Positions 44,959 to 58,127 are shown, counted from the first letter of the stretch. The stretch: DNA of 64,000 nt from Miscanthus floridulus (GCF_019320115.1 NC_089593.1:10302386-10366385), one strand, 5' to 3'. The notes: generated by a model not told the origin, from the letters alone. Translations and numbers: made by a program.

Positions 44959-46164
44959 TGTCGAGGACCTAATACCAGGGTACCCAGTGAGGTGGAACTA
45001 ATAACCATCGAATGTTGACACTTCCGATCAGACAAGAATGCTACTGCGCTTCTTGCACGAATGACAGAAGATTGGTCCCGCCTCGCCTGACCCCCGAGGG
45101 CTAGACTTCGCCTCGCCCAATGGCTAAGGGCGGGCTCTGCCTCGCCTAATGTTCGAGGGTAGGCTCTACCTCGCCCGACCTTTGAGGGCTAGACTCCGCC
45201 TCGCCCGATGGCTAAGGGCAGGCTTCGCCTTGCCCAACATCCAAGGGCAGGCTCCGCCTCGCCCGACAACTGCACCCTGATCCTTCATAAAGATGAGCAC
45301 AGGGTATGATAGGACATTTGAGTCAACCGTAGTATCGAGGGCCATGCCCTATACGCCTGTAGGAAGGCACCATCAGGATACGATGGGACAGGCGCTTTAA
45401 GCCATTTTTGACCTAACAGTGCCCGAACAGTGTTGTAGGCGCCGACTTTTGTCCCACAGTGTTGTAGGCGCCGCCATCAGACCTCGGACATGGATACTAA
45501 TGCAAGCATGCAACAACCACTATGATCCAAGATAGAATTCACATCACCTACAGTGATGGACATAGGGTCACTTCCCCATCTACTCTCTGAAGGGTCATAG
45601 CTTGGCCCTCTGACGCATCGCACCATCCACCGACGTAGGATGGGATGCACCCACTTGCTGACAGAGGCCAGGGCATGGCCCTATAAGGATCAGTGAACAC
45701 GCCATCCCTGACATGGTCTGCCATGTTAGCAGGGCAGGCACATGGGAAAAGGAAGACACGGCTCCCTCGAAGGACCTTCTCTACCTTGGTTTTTTCCTAT
45801 TTCTCCCATCTATAACCCCTGCTCCCCCTTGGTCTATAAAAGGGAGGGCAGGGCACCCCACTAATAGGACCGACTTTTGATCGATCGTTTTTGATAGATA
45901 AAACACAACACACAGCCAAGCAGCAACCGAGCTCTTGGCGTCATTTCAACCTTTCCATCAGAGACTTGGGACCTATCCCTCTCTTGACCATTTGTACCCC
46001 CTACTATGAACCTTTTTCAATACTAATAACACAAGCAGCAGCGGACTGGACGTATAGACATTCTGCCTGAACTAGTATAAACCTTGTGTCCTTTAGTACA
46101 CCATCCAAGCCTAACATGCAATAATTATAAATTCACTAGCTGGTGTTTGTTCGAAACACCAACA
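44959..46164 (+). repeat. 3' LTR of Z
   Basis: 1206 bp, TGTCGAGGACC...GAAACACCAACA, matching 29662-30854 throughout. The TATA box is CTATAAAAGGG at about 45834-45844. It is followed directly by AGTGT and the integrase of Y. Confidence 0.92.
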
Positions 46165-47443
46165 AGTGTCTAATGGATGATCTCTTGCAATATTGGTTGG
46201 TTGGAGTATAGCAACATTGCTTGCATTTGCTTGATCATTTGATTGGGATGGTGTACTAGCCACTTGTTGATCTTGCACATTATCATGAGAGTCACTTGTA
46301 CTTGCTTGAATAGTGTCAACTTGGACATTTGAGTTAGAGAGCACTTGCACTTGATCATCTTCATTATCATTCACTTGCCTAGGCCTCAAGTTACCAACAT
46401 CCATGTTCTTCATGGTATGTGAAAGTTGAATGCCTCTAACATCTTCTAAGTTCTCATTCTCATCTTGGGAATCCTTGGTTTCATCAAATTCAACATCATG
46501 CACCTCTTCAAGAGTACCACTTACCAAATTCCAAACTCTATATGCTTTGCTAGTGGTTGAGTACCCAAGTAAGAATCCTTTATCACATTTCTTGTTAAAC
46601 TTACTCAATCTAGTGCCTTTCTTCAAGATATAGCATTTGCAACCAAATACCCAAAAGTATGCAATGTTCGGCTTTCTACCATTCAAGAGCTCATATGGTG
46701 TCTTCTCTTTCAACGGGTGACAATATAAGTGGTTGCTACAATAGCAAGTTGTGTTGATAGTTTTGGCCCAAAAAGATTGACTCACATTGTACTCACTAAG
46801 CATAGACCTTACCATATCAATGAGTGTTTTATTCTTCCTCTCAACAAGGCCATTTAATTGTAGAGTATACTTGGCCGAGAATTGATGTCTAATTCCAAAT
46901 TCATCACATAACTCATCAATTCTAGTATTTTTAAACTCACTATAATTATCACTTCTAACCCTCTTGATGGTTGTTTCAAACTCATTGTGTATGCCCTTGA
47001 CAAATGATTTGAATGTTACAAACACATCACTCTTATCCACTAAAAAGAATACCCAAGTGTATCTAGTGTAGTCATCCACTATCATAAAGCCATATTTGTT
47101 TCCACCGATGCTAGTGTATTCTGTTGGCCCAAATAAGTACATGTGCAATAACTTAAATGCCTTGCTAGTGCTCATTATGCTTTTCTTAGGATGGGTGTTT
47201 CCAACTTGTTTGCCAGCTTGATAAGAGCTACAAAGCTTATCCTTTTCAAACACAACATCTTTCAAGACACTAACCAAGTCATACTTAACCAATCTATTCA
47301 ATTGTTCCATTCTAACATGACCAAGCCTTCCATGCCATTACCAACCCATACTAGACTTAGTGAACAAGCATATAGACAATTGAGCTCAACTAGCATTGAA
47401 TTCAACCAAGTATATATTCTCATATCTAAAGCCTTTGAAGATC
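46165..47443 (-). pseudogene. Copia integrase of Y
   Basis: On minus, a GAG-pre-integrase segment (WHGRLGHVRMEQL, about 47340-47300) leads into a 380-residue open frame from 47310. Core motifs: LLHMYLFGPT (the catalytic Asp position is Tyr58), VRSDNYSEF (Asp121 kept) and GLVERKNKTL (Glu157 kept). The C-terminal part has GRKPNIAYFWVFGCKCYI, KGFLLGYS and an acidic Gln/Asn-rich tail. The frame runs into the Z LTR at 46164, so its last ~18 residues are foreign. The upstream end is cut by V at 47449. Loss of the first catalytic Asp would disable strand transfer. Confidence 0.88.
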
Positions 47444-47448
47444 AAGTT

Positions 47449-50400
47449 TGTAGCAGAACCGACCAATTTATAAGAGCACAAGTACAATGGCAGCCCGCAA
47501 GCGGTCGCACTGTCATACTTAAGCCCATATAAACCCGATAGTCCATTGAGTACCACAAAGGGTCTTGATTAACCATCAACATACAACCAAGATCATACAT
47601 GATTCAACATACATGTCATATGTTACATAAAGTTCACAAATATAGTTCACCATCAGAGTACAAATTAAGGTTATTACAAACCAAGTTCAGTAAAATAGTA
47701 GCGGAAGCAAGTTAAAGTTTGAAACTAACATCTGCCCTCATAGTTCAAATATAGTGCCAGCTCATGATCACATCCATAAAAGCATATGAGAAGTATTAAT
47801 AAGAGATGTCTGCCTAGGGCTCACTCCTTGTCCACAGTGGGACTGAAGCAGTTCTTGCAATAGCCATGATAAACTATACCATCTACAACAATGGGAATAA
47901 CCCCTTGAGTATGAGAAGGTACTTAGCTAGACTTACCCATCATAAACCAAAAATTAAGTGACTCCAAGGATTATGCAAGGCTTTATAAGTGAAGCTAGCT
48001 TGACAACAATTTGCATAAAAAGCTTACCAATTCAAGTATACAGTTATAATTCGGTCATCAAGTTAATTATAGCTATTCATATCTAGATTAGCAACTAACC
48101 TATGCCAAACATGTGGTATATCATTTAGTAGCATATAATAGTAACTATAGCTGGTGTAGTAATTCCATGTTCATCATAACCATCATTCCAAAACACAGTT
48201 ACTACGATGTTGGAGCTAACCAAGTTTCTCACTGTCTGGGAGAGACATCGATTCAAATTGATTTCAACCATCTAGGAATTTATTTCTAACACAAACCCAA
48301 GTAGACCAAATCAACGGTCACCTTTGGTACAACTTAGGTCCACATTTCATGGGTTCGCCTAGCGCTGCACAATCAGGGACAACCAGCTGCCAGGACATTA
48401 AGGCCCGGCCTACCCCTGGGCTCACGTCTGGCTCCCCGCACATCCTTACTACCATCCAGAGTGTGCACCCTAACAGAATAGGGCCCGGCCTGAGTTGAGC
48501 TACTCAACTTCATGGTCAAAACGAGTTATCCGGCCAGCTAAGTGAGAGGCATGCATTCAATCTTATTAGAAGTGCCAACAACGGTATGGTCCTTAACCGG
48601 CACAGATGGAATCACATGAGTCCACCTACACATAGACTCCGCCCGACCTCCATTTACATTACCCCATGGTTCTTTTCCATGATAGCAAATATAGCCAACC
48701 GTACTTCGGTATCCACCTATATCTCATAGGTGATAGGAAATCACCCGACTTCTATTAGTCTAAGCATGGCTAAGCATATATTCAATCCTAGACCTACACA
48801 GGGTTAAATGTATATGTAACAGAACAAGATAGTTCTATGCATCAAGTGTTTCCAATCAACCCTTATAACCTAATGTATCAAATATAATGGACTCAAGTGA
48901 TATTTTGTAAAACATAGGAGACTTAGAATGCTCCAGGGCTTGCCTTTGAGGAAAGAGGTTGGCCGATGATCCGAGCACTTAGGGAGGTCCTCAAGAGTTT
49001 GTTCCTCTTCTCCTGGAGATATGGCCTAAAGTGTCTCCTGCTGATCCCCCTCTTCCTCCTCGTTGAACTCCAAAAGAGTTATCTCTTCGGACGATCCTAT
49101 ATGCATGAGCATGAAATAAGATATCACGAATGCATATATGATGACATGTATAATATGATATGATGTGATGAATGCATCCTCATAAGTGTTTTCAATAGCA
49201 TTGCATTAAGGGATAACAAGTCACATTTTCTTTTACTGAGTAGGTGCATATCTCTTCTCTAGTAACTAAACAAATTCTCATCTAAGCACTTTTCTGGACT
49301 ACAAGACAGCAGCAACATGTTTTGACCATAACAAAAGTTATACGCATTGAAATAATATGGTTGTGGACCTTCTAGAAAGCTTATGAAATTTCCTACAACT
49401 TTATTTTAATGATCTTAATGTGATTGAGCAGTTATCTTGGTCAAACAAATCAATCCTTTAGATCTATCCAGAGAGCAAGCATTTCTGACAGCAGTCTTCT
49501 AACAACCATAATTCTTAAACCATAAGGCCTATGACTATGAAAATTTAACACAAGGTAGATCAGTAAGTTATCTACAACTTTTTTATTAGTCATCTTTACA
49601 GAAAAGATAATTATCATCATGAAATCATCACTACAACAAAAACTATACAAGCAGCCATCTAGTTGAATTATCAAGCGTTAATTAACTAGTTGCAAATAAC
49701 CAATTACTTCTAAGCTTAACTAATAGCATTAGACGACCATATGCATCACAAGCACCACAGAAAACATCATGGTTAAACATAACTAAATTATTTATATCCA
49801 TTTATTAATTTCCTTAGATAATAAGGTGATTTAAATGATAAATATTTCCAAAGCTCAATAAATCCTGAGAAAAATACAGTAGATCACATATGACATTAAT
49901 AGTCTACTATACAAATTTCTTGCCATTGGTATAAGTATAACTATCTCTACAAAACTAACAAGTTATATAGGTTTATTTTAGCAAAAATAGTTTAGCATAG
50001 TGAAAAGTGCCAACCAACAGATTTATTATTTTTCTTACATTCCTCCAAGCATAAGAATACCACGTAAAAATTTACATGATCATATGTTATGTATTTTTAC
50101 CCTAATTAATTTCACTAGAAACTAGTAATTAATTAGGATTAAATATGAAGACCATATTTCAAGTATGCTTACCATACGTTTAGTATTTTTTCTAGCTAGA
50201 GCATATCAATACAAGATCAGCAAAATTGGAATCACAATTTTATCACCTTTCTAGCTCAAATTATGCATTTTACAAGATATACACTACTTTAAAAGCACTT
50301 ATCTTGCTCAATTTAATTATGCTAGAAAATACCCTAAACAGTAGATTTTATATTTTTATCAAACACTACACTTCATGAGGAATCCAACAAAATTTGGTTC

Positions 50401-52245
50401 ACCAAAATTGGCTTGCTTGAGATATGAATTTTTGAAACATGCATTCAAATCAAGAAAATAAATCAGAAAATCAAAACATCACACAGGCTGACAGCTGGGG
50501 CCCGCGGTCTATGAGACCCACCCGTTAGCGAGACCAAGACAAGGGACGATGCTAACCGACAAGAACTCACCGACAGCAAGGTCTCCGGCGATAGCGTCTT
50601 CACCATTGCACTCTTCTCACCCTCGCGCATCGACTGGTAGGCTTCGTTGGCTCGGTGGCTCGTCAGAGCAAGCTCAATGGCAGCCATGGCGGACGGTGGA
50701 GGTCAGACGATAGTACACCAGCCATCTCCAGCTATGGCACACTTAGGTGAGGACAGATACTCCATCCTGGTGATGTAGCGAAGCTACACGGTGCAGGTGG
50801 GGCTCGAAGTGGCATTGGTGAGCTTGGCCACGTGCATGGTCTTGCGGCGACGCACGGAGCACAGCGGTGCTCTCACTGTTCTGGCTAGATGGTGGTGAAA
50901 GGTCGGTCTCTATCATGCCACTAGTTAGGTCTAGTGTTACTCGACCTAAGATGCGAGAGAAAGGACGAAGACGGTGAACCAACTCGATGGCGGTGAGCTC
51001 GAGTGCCACGATAGCCATGGCGGACGACGCATGGGGCAGCGACTCGTTCTAACGCAGTGAAGCATTAGCATCACTCCTAGATCCATCCTAAGCATCTATA
51101 CTCTAGTGTGGTGCTAGACCAGAGAAGATGGAAGCATGTAGTGTAGTGGAGCGGCGGGGCCACGGTGAGTTGCGAGCGTGGCGGTGCTCCGGTGACGGCG
51201 GCGGCAATGGCCAGGCTAAATGCCGCTATACCTGGGGTCGATAGGTGATGCTGGTGGCTCGAGGAGGTGGAGGTGATGGCATAGCAGTTATGTCCAAGAT
51301 GAATCAGTTGGCGAGGCTACATCGGTGGCGAGCGGCTATGGCAACGCACAACGAGCTCAGCGCAGAGCTTTGGCGAGGCAGAATGAGAGGAAGGAAGTGA
51401 GAGCGGGCAAATGGAGTGAGCAGCAGGGGCGTGGTGCTTATGTGCCCGCTATTTCCTGACTAGCTAGGCCAATGCTGGTGTATGGCCGCCATGCAGTGGC
51501 CACGGACTATGGCCAGTCGACCACTGCCATGCGCGTGGACGCAGGTTCAGACGCCACAAAGCCGATTGACAGCGTGATTTCAACCCCATATATCTCCTAA
51601 TCCATTCGTCCATTGCAAAAACTCCATTAATGAAAGTTGTAGAGATACATGCCATCTACAACTTTGCTTTAGGAAGCATCCTCTAATTTGCAATGGTTAT
51701 CTAGTTACAATGCTCCCAAGTGGGGTACATCAGAACTAAAAATAGCATTAGGACAGAAAATTTTGCAAGTCTCAAAACACTATTTCCTTGCTACTTGTGA
51801 GCTATTTTTTAGCATGCTATGCACTGAATTAGACCTTGACCCAAAAATAAAAGTTGTTACCCTAGTCAAGTACTACAACTTTTATTTAGGTCATATAGCC
51901 ATGCAAACACTCTAAGCTACTGTTCAACTTTGGTCAAACTAGTATCATGAAAATAGCATTTCAAATGAAACCAACACTTAGAAGCAAATTTGGCCTATGT
52001 CATGAATACAAGCATTGTTTTATTTACCATCATAGATGTGTCTAAGGTGTTTTCATGACACACAACCATCTCATACATAGGTCATACATGATTGCAAGCA
52101 TAAGCATATATATAAATAAATATTTCATGTGACAATGTATAGAATGAGATGAAATTTCATATGCTCGTGTACATGAAGGATTGGATGACACTTGTGCTCA
52201 TGAAATGTAGATGCTAAATGTAAAGCTTAACACTAGGGTGTTATA
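47449..52245 (-). repeat. 3' LTR of V
   Basis: About 4.8 kb, from TGTAGCAGAACC (47449) to ...GGGTGTTATA (52245), where the final base pair of the expected TGTTACA end is mutated. The first ~2.2 kb matches the 5' LTR at 58993 onward, with U as an extra insertion there. A GC-rich island at about 50490-51560 gives ORF-like text on both strands with no domain; it probably holds the LTR promoter and leader, as in T. Confidence 0.85.
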
Positions 52246-52262
52246 GCCCCTCCCCCTTATAG
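52246..52262 (-). promoter_or_regulatory. Polypurine tract of V
   Basis: On minus: TATAAGGGGGAGGGGC directly before the LTR start TATAACACCC. This is the plus-strand primer position for a minus-oriented element. Confidence 0.8.
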
Positions 52263-52288
52263 AAATCTCGCCCCAAGATTTGAAAGAC

Positions 52289-53868
52289 CTACCATTCTTC
52301 GTAAAAGGCGGGATAAACCTCACGTAAATAATCCTCCCATTCCCATGTGGCATCTTGTTCACTGTGGTTATTCCACACCACTTTGTAGAACTTAATGACC
52401 TTGCTTTGTGTTACTCTTTCCATTTCTTCTAGCACTCGGATTGGTTTCTCTTCATAGGTTAAATCTGATTGGAGCTTAATGTTGGTGGGTGCAATGGCTT
52501 CCTCAGGTATGCGAAGGCAACATTTCAACCGAGAAACATGGAAGACATCAAATATTGCACTCATCTTAGGAGGAAGTTGTAACTTGTAGGCAACATTTCC
52601 TTTCTGTTCAATAATCTTGTATGGCCCTACATATCTAGGTGCAAGTTTTCTTTTTACTCCAAATCTCTACACTCCCTTCATGGGTAACACTTTTAAGTAT
52701 ACATAGTCTCTCACTTCAAAAGTTAGTGGTCTTCTTTTATCAGCATAACTCTTTTGTCTTGATTGAGCTACTTTCATATGTTGTTGGATAATGCGTACCT
52801 GCTCTTCAGCTTTGGTGACAAAGTTAATGCCAAAATATCTTCTTTCTATGGGCTCAATCTAATTCAGGGGAGTTCTACATTTCCGACCGTACAAGGCTTC
52901 AAAAGGAGCCATCTTGATGCTCGCTTGATAAATGTTGTTGTAGGAGAACTCAGCTAAAGGTAGCCACTTTTCCCATGAACCCTTGGAAGATATAACACAG
53001 GCTCTCAACATGTCTTCTAGGATTTGATTCACTCGCTCAGTCTGTCTAGAAGTTTGTGGATGATATGTTGAACGTCTGATTAGTTTAGTTCCTAAAGCCT
53101 GGTGCAAGTGTACCAAAAAACAAGCTATAAATTGTGGTCCCTGATCTGAGATTATGGTCCTTGGTACTCCATGTAGTCTCACGATCTGAGAAACATATAG
53201 CTCAGCATACTTCCCCGTGTTATATGTTGTGTTAACCGGTAAAAATGTGCTGGCTTGGTGAGGCGATCTACAATGACCCATATGGAATCATGACCTTACT
53301 ATGTCATCGGAAGGCCGGTAATAAAGTCCATACTATTTTCCTCCCATTTCCAGCCTAGAATAGGCAATGACTAAAGTAATCTAGTAGATTTCAGATGAAT
53401 AGCCTTGACTCTACTACAATTATCACACCTAGCGACATAGGCGGCGATCTCTTTCTTCATCTTGGTCCACCAAAAATGGGTTTTCAAATCTTGATACATT
53501 TTGCTACTACCCGGATGGATAGACAACTTGGATGAATGAGCTTCATCTATAATTTGATTTCTAAGCTCATGGTCTTTTGGTACCACAAGTCGGTCCTCAA
53601 ACCATAGCACACCTCTTTTATCCAACCTAAAATGCTTGGTTTCTTGTTCTTTCATCTTTCTCTTGATGTGAAATACATCTACATCTATCTTTTGCAGTTC
53701 TATGATTTTGCCCTCAAGTGAGCAACTGACAGTGATATTGTGCAGCACAATAGGATGTAATAAATTAAATCCATCTTCCAACAAGGCTTCCAACGTGTTG
53801 TAATGAGATTTCTGACTAAGTGCATCTGCTATAACATTGGCTTTTCCTAGATGGTAGTGCACTTCCAA
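52289..53868 (-). pseudogene. Integrase with chromodomain of V
   Basis: An open frame from 53868 includes an H...C2 zinc segment (HPGSSKMYQDLKTHFWW, then CDNCSRVKA). The core follows at 53281-52859 with IISDQGPQF, YHPQTSRQTERVNQ and EFSYNN, so the second Asp and the Glu are present. The C-terminal frame 52564-52289 has MSAIFDVFHVSRLK and a chromodomain-like VLEEMERVTQSKVIKFYKVV to WEWEDYLREVYP. Chromodomains guide such integrases to marked chromatin. Stops lie at the frame joins. Confidence 0.88.
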
Positions 53869-55710
53869 ATTGTAGTCCTTGATCAGCTCTAACCATCTTC
53901 ATTGGCTCATGTTCAGCTTAGGTTAGGTGAAGATATATTTGAGACTTTTGTGGTCAGTATATATGTGACATATGTTTCGCAACAAGTAGTGTCACTAGAT
54001 CTTCAATGCATGAACAACTGCTGCAAGCTCTAAATCATGTGTAGGGTAATTGACTCCATGCTTTCTCAACTGCTGAGAAGCATAGGTAATAACTCTTCCT
54101 TCTTACATGAGCACACACCCCAAACCTATACCCGATGCATCACAGAACACATCGAAAGGCTTTTCAATGCCGAGTTGTACTAAAATAGGAGCTATAGTTA
54201 ACAAGGTCCTCAGGGTGTGAAAAGCAGCTTCACACTCTGGTGTACAATTGAACTTTTAGTCTTTCTAGAATAGTCTGGTCATGGGCTTAGCTATCTTAGA
54301 AAAATCAGGAATGAAACGATGATAGTAGCCTACTAACCCTAGAAAACTCCAAACTTCATGAACTGAAGTCAGGGCCTTCCAATCCATGATCTCTTGTACT
54401 TTGGATGGGTCTACAGAAATTCCATCTCTAGATAAGATGTGACCCAAGAAAGGTACTTTGCTCATCTAGAATTTACACTTGCTAAACTTGGCATATAACT
54501 TATGCTCCCTCAATCTGGACAAAACAACTCTCAGATGCTCTGCATGGTCTGCCTCATTCTCCGAGTAAATCAAAATATTATCGATGAACACAACCATGAA
54601 CTTGTCGAGCTTAGGCATGAATACCGAATTCATCAAGTACATGAAGTAGGCAGGAGCATTTGTCAGTCCAAAAGACATGACCAAATACTCATACAAGTCG
54701 TACCTAGAGGAGAAAGTTGTTTTAGGTATATCCTTTGGCCTGATCTTAATCTGATGATAACCTAATCTCAAGTCAATCTTAGAGAATACCTTTGCTTTTG
54801 CCAACTAATCAAACAAGATATCGATACATGGTATAGGATACTTGCTCTTAATGGTCACAACATTAAGCGGCCTATAATCCACACACATTCTCAAGGATTT
54901 ATCCTTCTTTACAAATAAAGTTGGACATCCCCATGGAGACGAACTAGGTTGAATGAGACCTTTGTCCAACAATTCTTTTAACTGAATTTTAAGTTCAGCT
55001 AACTCATTTGGTGGCATCCTATAGGGTCTTCTTGAGATAGGTGTCGTACCTAGCACTAACTCGATCCTAAATTCCACATCCCTATCAGGCGGTAGACCCA
55101 GCAACTCATCTAGAAATATATCCAAAAACTCACAAACCACTAGAATATCACAAAGGGTAGTGGCTTGGATAGCACAAGATAGGTTTTGGAGATCAAAACT
55201 TTGAGGAAGTGGTACTAGAAAAGCATTACCTCCCTTTGGTTCTCTCAACATAATTGTCCATGTGTCAATGAGAACACCATGGTCACTCATCCAACTCATG
55301 CCTATGATCACATCTATGGCTAATCTAGGCAATACTATCAAATCCATCGTGTACTCCCTCTCTTGTATAGAGATCAACACACCCCTGACTATCTGATTTG
55401 TAGAGATAGTAGCCCCAACCAAACTTATAATATAACCACCCTTGTTTACCTCAATTATTTTATGATCATACTTAGATGTAAATGCTTGGCTCATAAATGA
55501 ATGAGAAGCTCCCAAATCAAATAAAACAATGGTGGGATGTTTGTTAACAAGGAACATACCGGCGGTGACAACTTCTCCCGTAGGAACTTCTTTAATAGCT
55601 GTGTAATGCACGTATCTAGGACGTGTCTTAGGATTGACATGCTTCTGATTACCTTGGTGTTGATTGCTGTTCTTCTTAGGATGGGGGCATTCCTTGGCCC
55701 AATGACCCAA
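53869..55710 (-). pseudogene. Protease, RT and RNase H of V
   Basis: From 55710: end of the gag zinc knuckle ([11 protein letters not shown]), protease with [11 protein letters not shown] (the usual DSG is DLG), then RT with [15 protein letters not shown] and [11 protein letters not shown] up to a stop at 54805. RT continues at 54804-54466 with [13 protein letters not shown] and the catalytic box [13 protein letters not shown] (residues 73-76), where YxDD has become FIDN. Then FLGHILSRDGISVDPSKV and GLVGYYHRFIPDFS, and RNase H (54264-53869) with several stops. Losing the second catalytic Asp should abolish polymerase activity. Confidence 0.87.
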
Positions 55711-56689
55711 CTAATTATAGGTGAAGCATGGCTGATTGCCCCTCAGTCCAGCTAAGCTTCCTTGCCCTCCATTTTCCTTGGTTAGGGCAATGGTGAATGC
55801 CTTATGAAACACCTTCTGAGGTTGGCTGGCCTAGGCTTTAGGCGGAGGAGGCCTAAACTTAGGCATCAGTGGACAAAACTGTGGCCTAGCCGCCACTAGA
55901 GCTCTGGACTGGGAAGATCCTGAGGTGCCTGCCTCAGCTGCTCTTTTTGCGTCCCTTCACTGCTGCGTGCAAATTGTTTTGGTTCTCCTGAGTCAAGGCA
56001 TCACTGATGAACTCATTGTATGTGGTACACCTCAAGCTAGCCATAGTTTTCATTAGCTTAGTGCCAAGGCCTCTCTTGAAGCTTTCAATTTTCTTTTCCC
56101 CTATATTGATGAACCCTGGGGCATAACAGGACAAATTGTTGAATGGATGCATATACTCCATAAGGGTCTTGGTCCCTTGTGTGAGTCGCATGAACTCGGC
56201 TGCTTTCCTGCGCATTAGCCCTGGGGGAATGTTATGTCCCCTAATAGCTAACTTAAATTGCTCCCATGTGACCTGAGAGTTGGCAAGTAGAGAGGATAGG
56301 AAATGGGTCCACCATATTGTGGTCGGTCCCTGTAGCTGATGGGACACATATTCTACCTTCTGATGCTCCATAACCCTCAATAGATGGAACTTTTGCTCAA
56401 TTGTGTTAAGCCATTCATCCACTTGGAGTAGTTCTTTGGCCACCTTGAAGATAGGAGGCTTGGTGTCTAGGAAATCCTTAAAAGAGCTATATTGATTCAG
56501 CTTAGGCCCTTGTTGTTGCTGACAGGCGTGAGTAGTGTTCTATGCAATGAGGCGCAGTATTTCCTCCATTGTTCTCTTACTACCCAAGAACTGTGCGAAG
56601 AATTCATTCGTAGACGGTGACGGCGGTGGTGGTAAGTCACTGTCGTTGCCACCTTGGCTGTTGCCTGCTCTAGCATGAGTGTGAGTCAT
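55711..56689 (-). pseudogene. Gag of V
   Basis: Start ATG at 56689 (MTHTHARAGN..., followed by a Pro-rich segment). The retrotransposon gag domain, 56443-55934, includes VDEWLNTIEQKF, WWTHFLSSL, WEQFKLAIRGHNIP and RCTTYNEFISDALTQE. The zinc knuckle near 55730 reads CFTYN...LGHWAKEC, with Tyr at the second Cys. Stops, including one near 56540, break the frame. Confidence 0.82.
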
Positions 56690-57062
56690 CTACAAAGTTA
56701 TAACAATAAGTGATTATTGGATGATGTCAGGAGATTGCAAATGAATTGTATAATCATGCCAAACTAAAATTACTGGAGAGCATCTTAAATTCATACAATA
56801 AAATAGAGGCATAATAATTCATTCTCACAACATGATGTCACCAATTTGATCACTTATCATGCTCGCAGCGCGTTAACATGCATGTCATAATCCATTAGTA
56901 AAATGAAACTGGAATTTCATTAAAGTTCAACCTATAGTGAAACAACATGCAAAGTGCCAATATTACACGGAAGTCAAATCATGAATACCGAACTTCAAGC
57001 TACAAGTCCAATACATCAATAATATGGATACATCTCACGCTTTAACTAGTCACTAGGTGATT
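56690..57062 (-). other. Spacer between V extra ORF and gag
   Basis: 373 bp, AT-rich and non-coding. It separates the extra ORF stop (57063) from the gag start (56689). No splice or regulatory signal could be identified with confidence. Confidence 0.5.
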
Positions 57063-58127
57063 CTAATCTTCAGCATGCTCACTATCGAGGTCAGAGATAG
57101 GACCATCCTCATCCTCGAGCTCCAATTCTTCTTCCTCCCAACCGTCATCTTCAACTAACATCTCTAGATCTTCTTCTTTCTCATCAAGGATTAGGTGCAG
57201 TTGGTTGTTCAGAAAATGCACCTCATGCTGAAGATCAACTACTACATTCTAGGTCTATGCAAGTTGTTGGCGCAAGTCCCTCTCGACACAGTCCTACTAT
57301 ACGCTCAAGGCATGGGTCCTATCTCATTCTTCTTATGCCATAGCTACACGGTTGTTTGCTAGGATCCGCTGGCGTGTAGCTATGAGCACCTCGACACGGG
57401 TGGCCTCCAGCTACTCCTGCGGTCCTGCTAACACTGCCTGATCATCCGCTCTTGCCTCTTGGGTGGCAGCTCTCTGCTGATCAACTTGCTCCATTTAGGT
57501 GTGGATATTTCCCAATGCTACATAAGCTTGATCAGTTTCCCATTGAGCCTCACTTGCTGCCTTCTTGTGCTTGCGCACACGCTTCTTTATCTTACGCTCT
57601 GCAGCTTCAGCTCTCATGAGCTTATCCATGCAAGTGGTATAAGACTCCTGCCAGAAGTCCCTGGTGTCTTGATGAGTATAAAACATCTTCATCACTGCAA
57701 ACATTGCACTCATAGCGGGACTAGAACTGTCTACCCACTCATCTTGGTCTCAGATCAACTCATTGTTGTTGCACTATGCCCATACTGTTGTGGATGGATC
57801 CACCCGAGGAAAAGTACCAGTGGCACTGCCGGTAAGCTCATCCCCATGCTGCTGATAAATCGGACTCAGCACCTCAAAGGCCACTACTTGGGAAGCCCCC
57901 CAAGGAGTTCTTCCTTCAGATTCCGCCTTCCATTCCTGCCAGAAGGGTGTTTAGTTACGAGCTAGTATGGTTAGTTGTACTTCATACCATGGTTGTCCCT
58001 CCTAGTATACTTCATTCCAATAATAGATGGGTGGTTCGTAATACCCCACATAATGCAAGACTCTCTAAAGTAGGGCAGGGGTACCAAACATCAACAGGAA
58101 ATTCTCACTTCTAGCTGGTGTTGCCAT
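57063..58127 (-). pseudogene. Extra ORF upstream of gag in V (orf0-like)
   Basis: ATG at 58127 and TAG at 57065-57063 span 1065 bases, exactly 355 codons, in one frame. The reading is continuous apart from stop codons: MATPARSENFLLMFGTPAL, then YVGYYEPPIYYWNEVY, GQPWYEVQLTI, SQVVAFEVLSP, a Glu/Lys/Ala-rich coiled-coil region around 57640-57540, and an acidic tail (LELEDEDGPISDLDSEHAED). About a dozen internal stops are nearly all TAG, TGA or TAA of the type reached from CAG, CGA, TGG or CAA. Frame preservation suggests it was a real gene of the element. Similar pre-gag ORFs (orf0) have been described in some rice gypsy elements. Function unknown. Confidence 0.72.

Larger units (their letters stand above)
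29662..46164 (+). mobile_element. Tat-lineage gypsy element Z
   Basis: A 16.5-kb plus-strand Ty3/gypsy element with LTRs at 29662-30854 and 44959-46164 and a perfect AGTGT target duplication (29657-29661 and 46165-46169). Internal order: gag, protease, RT, RNase H, a second RNase H, integrase, then an 8-kb 3' region with an antisense gene. The second (archaeal-like) RNase H and the long 3' region mark the Tat/Ogre branch. It is inserted in the pol gene of Y. Many stops make it inactive. In the first ~130 aligned LTR bases I counted 14 differences, 13 of them transitions. Confidence 0.9.
25356..47448 (-). mobile_element. Copia element Y (SIRE/Maximus type), split
   Basis: Minus-strand copia element seen in three pieces: 3' LTR, 3' non-coding region and RT-RNase H (25356-29661); integrase (46165-47448); and the rest (protease, gag, 5' LTR) hidden beyond element V and past 64000. 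Z interrupts pol between the integrase C-terminus and RT. V interrupts it at the GAG-pre-integrase segment. The order of pieces on minus (integrase before RT) is that of copia pol. The preceding bases GAGGG (25351-25355) would be its target duplication. Confidence 0.82.
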
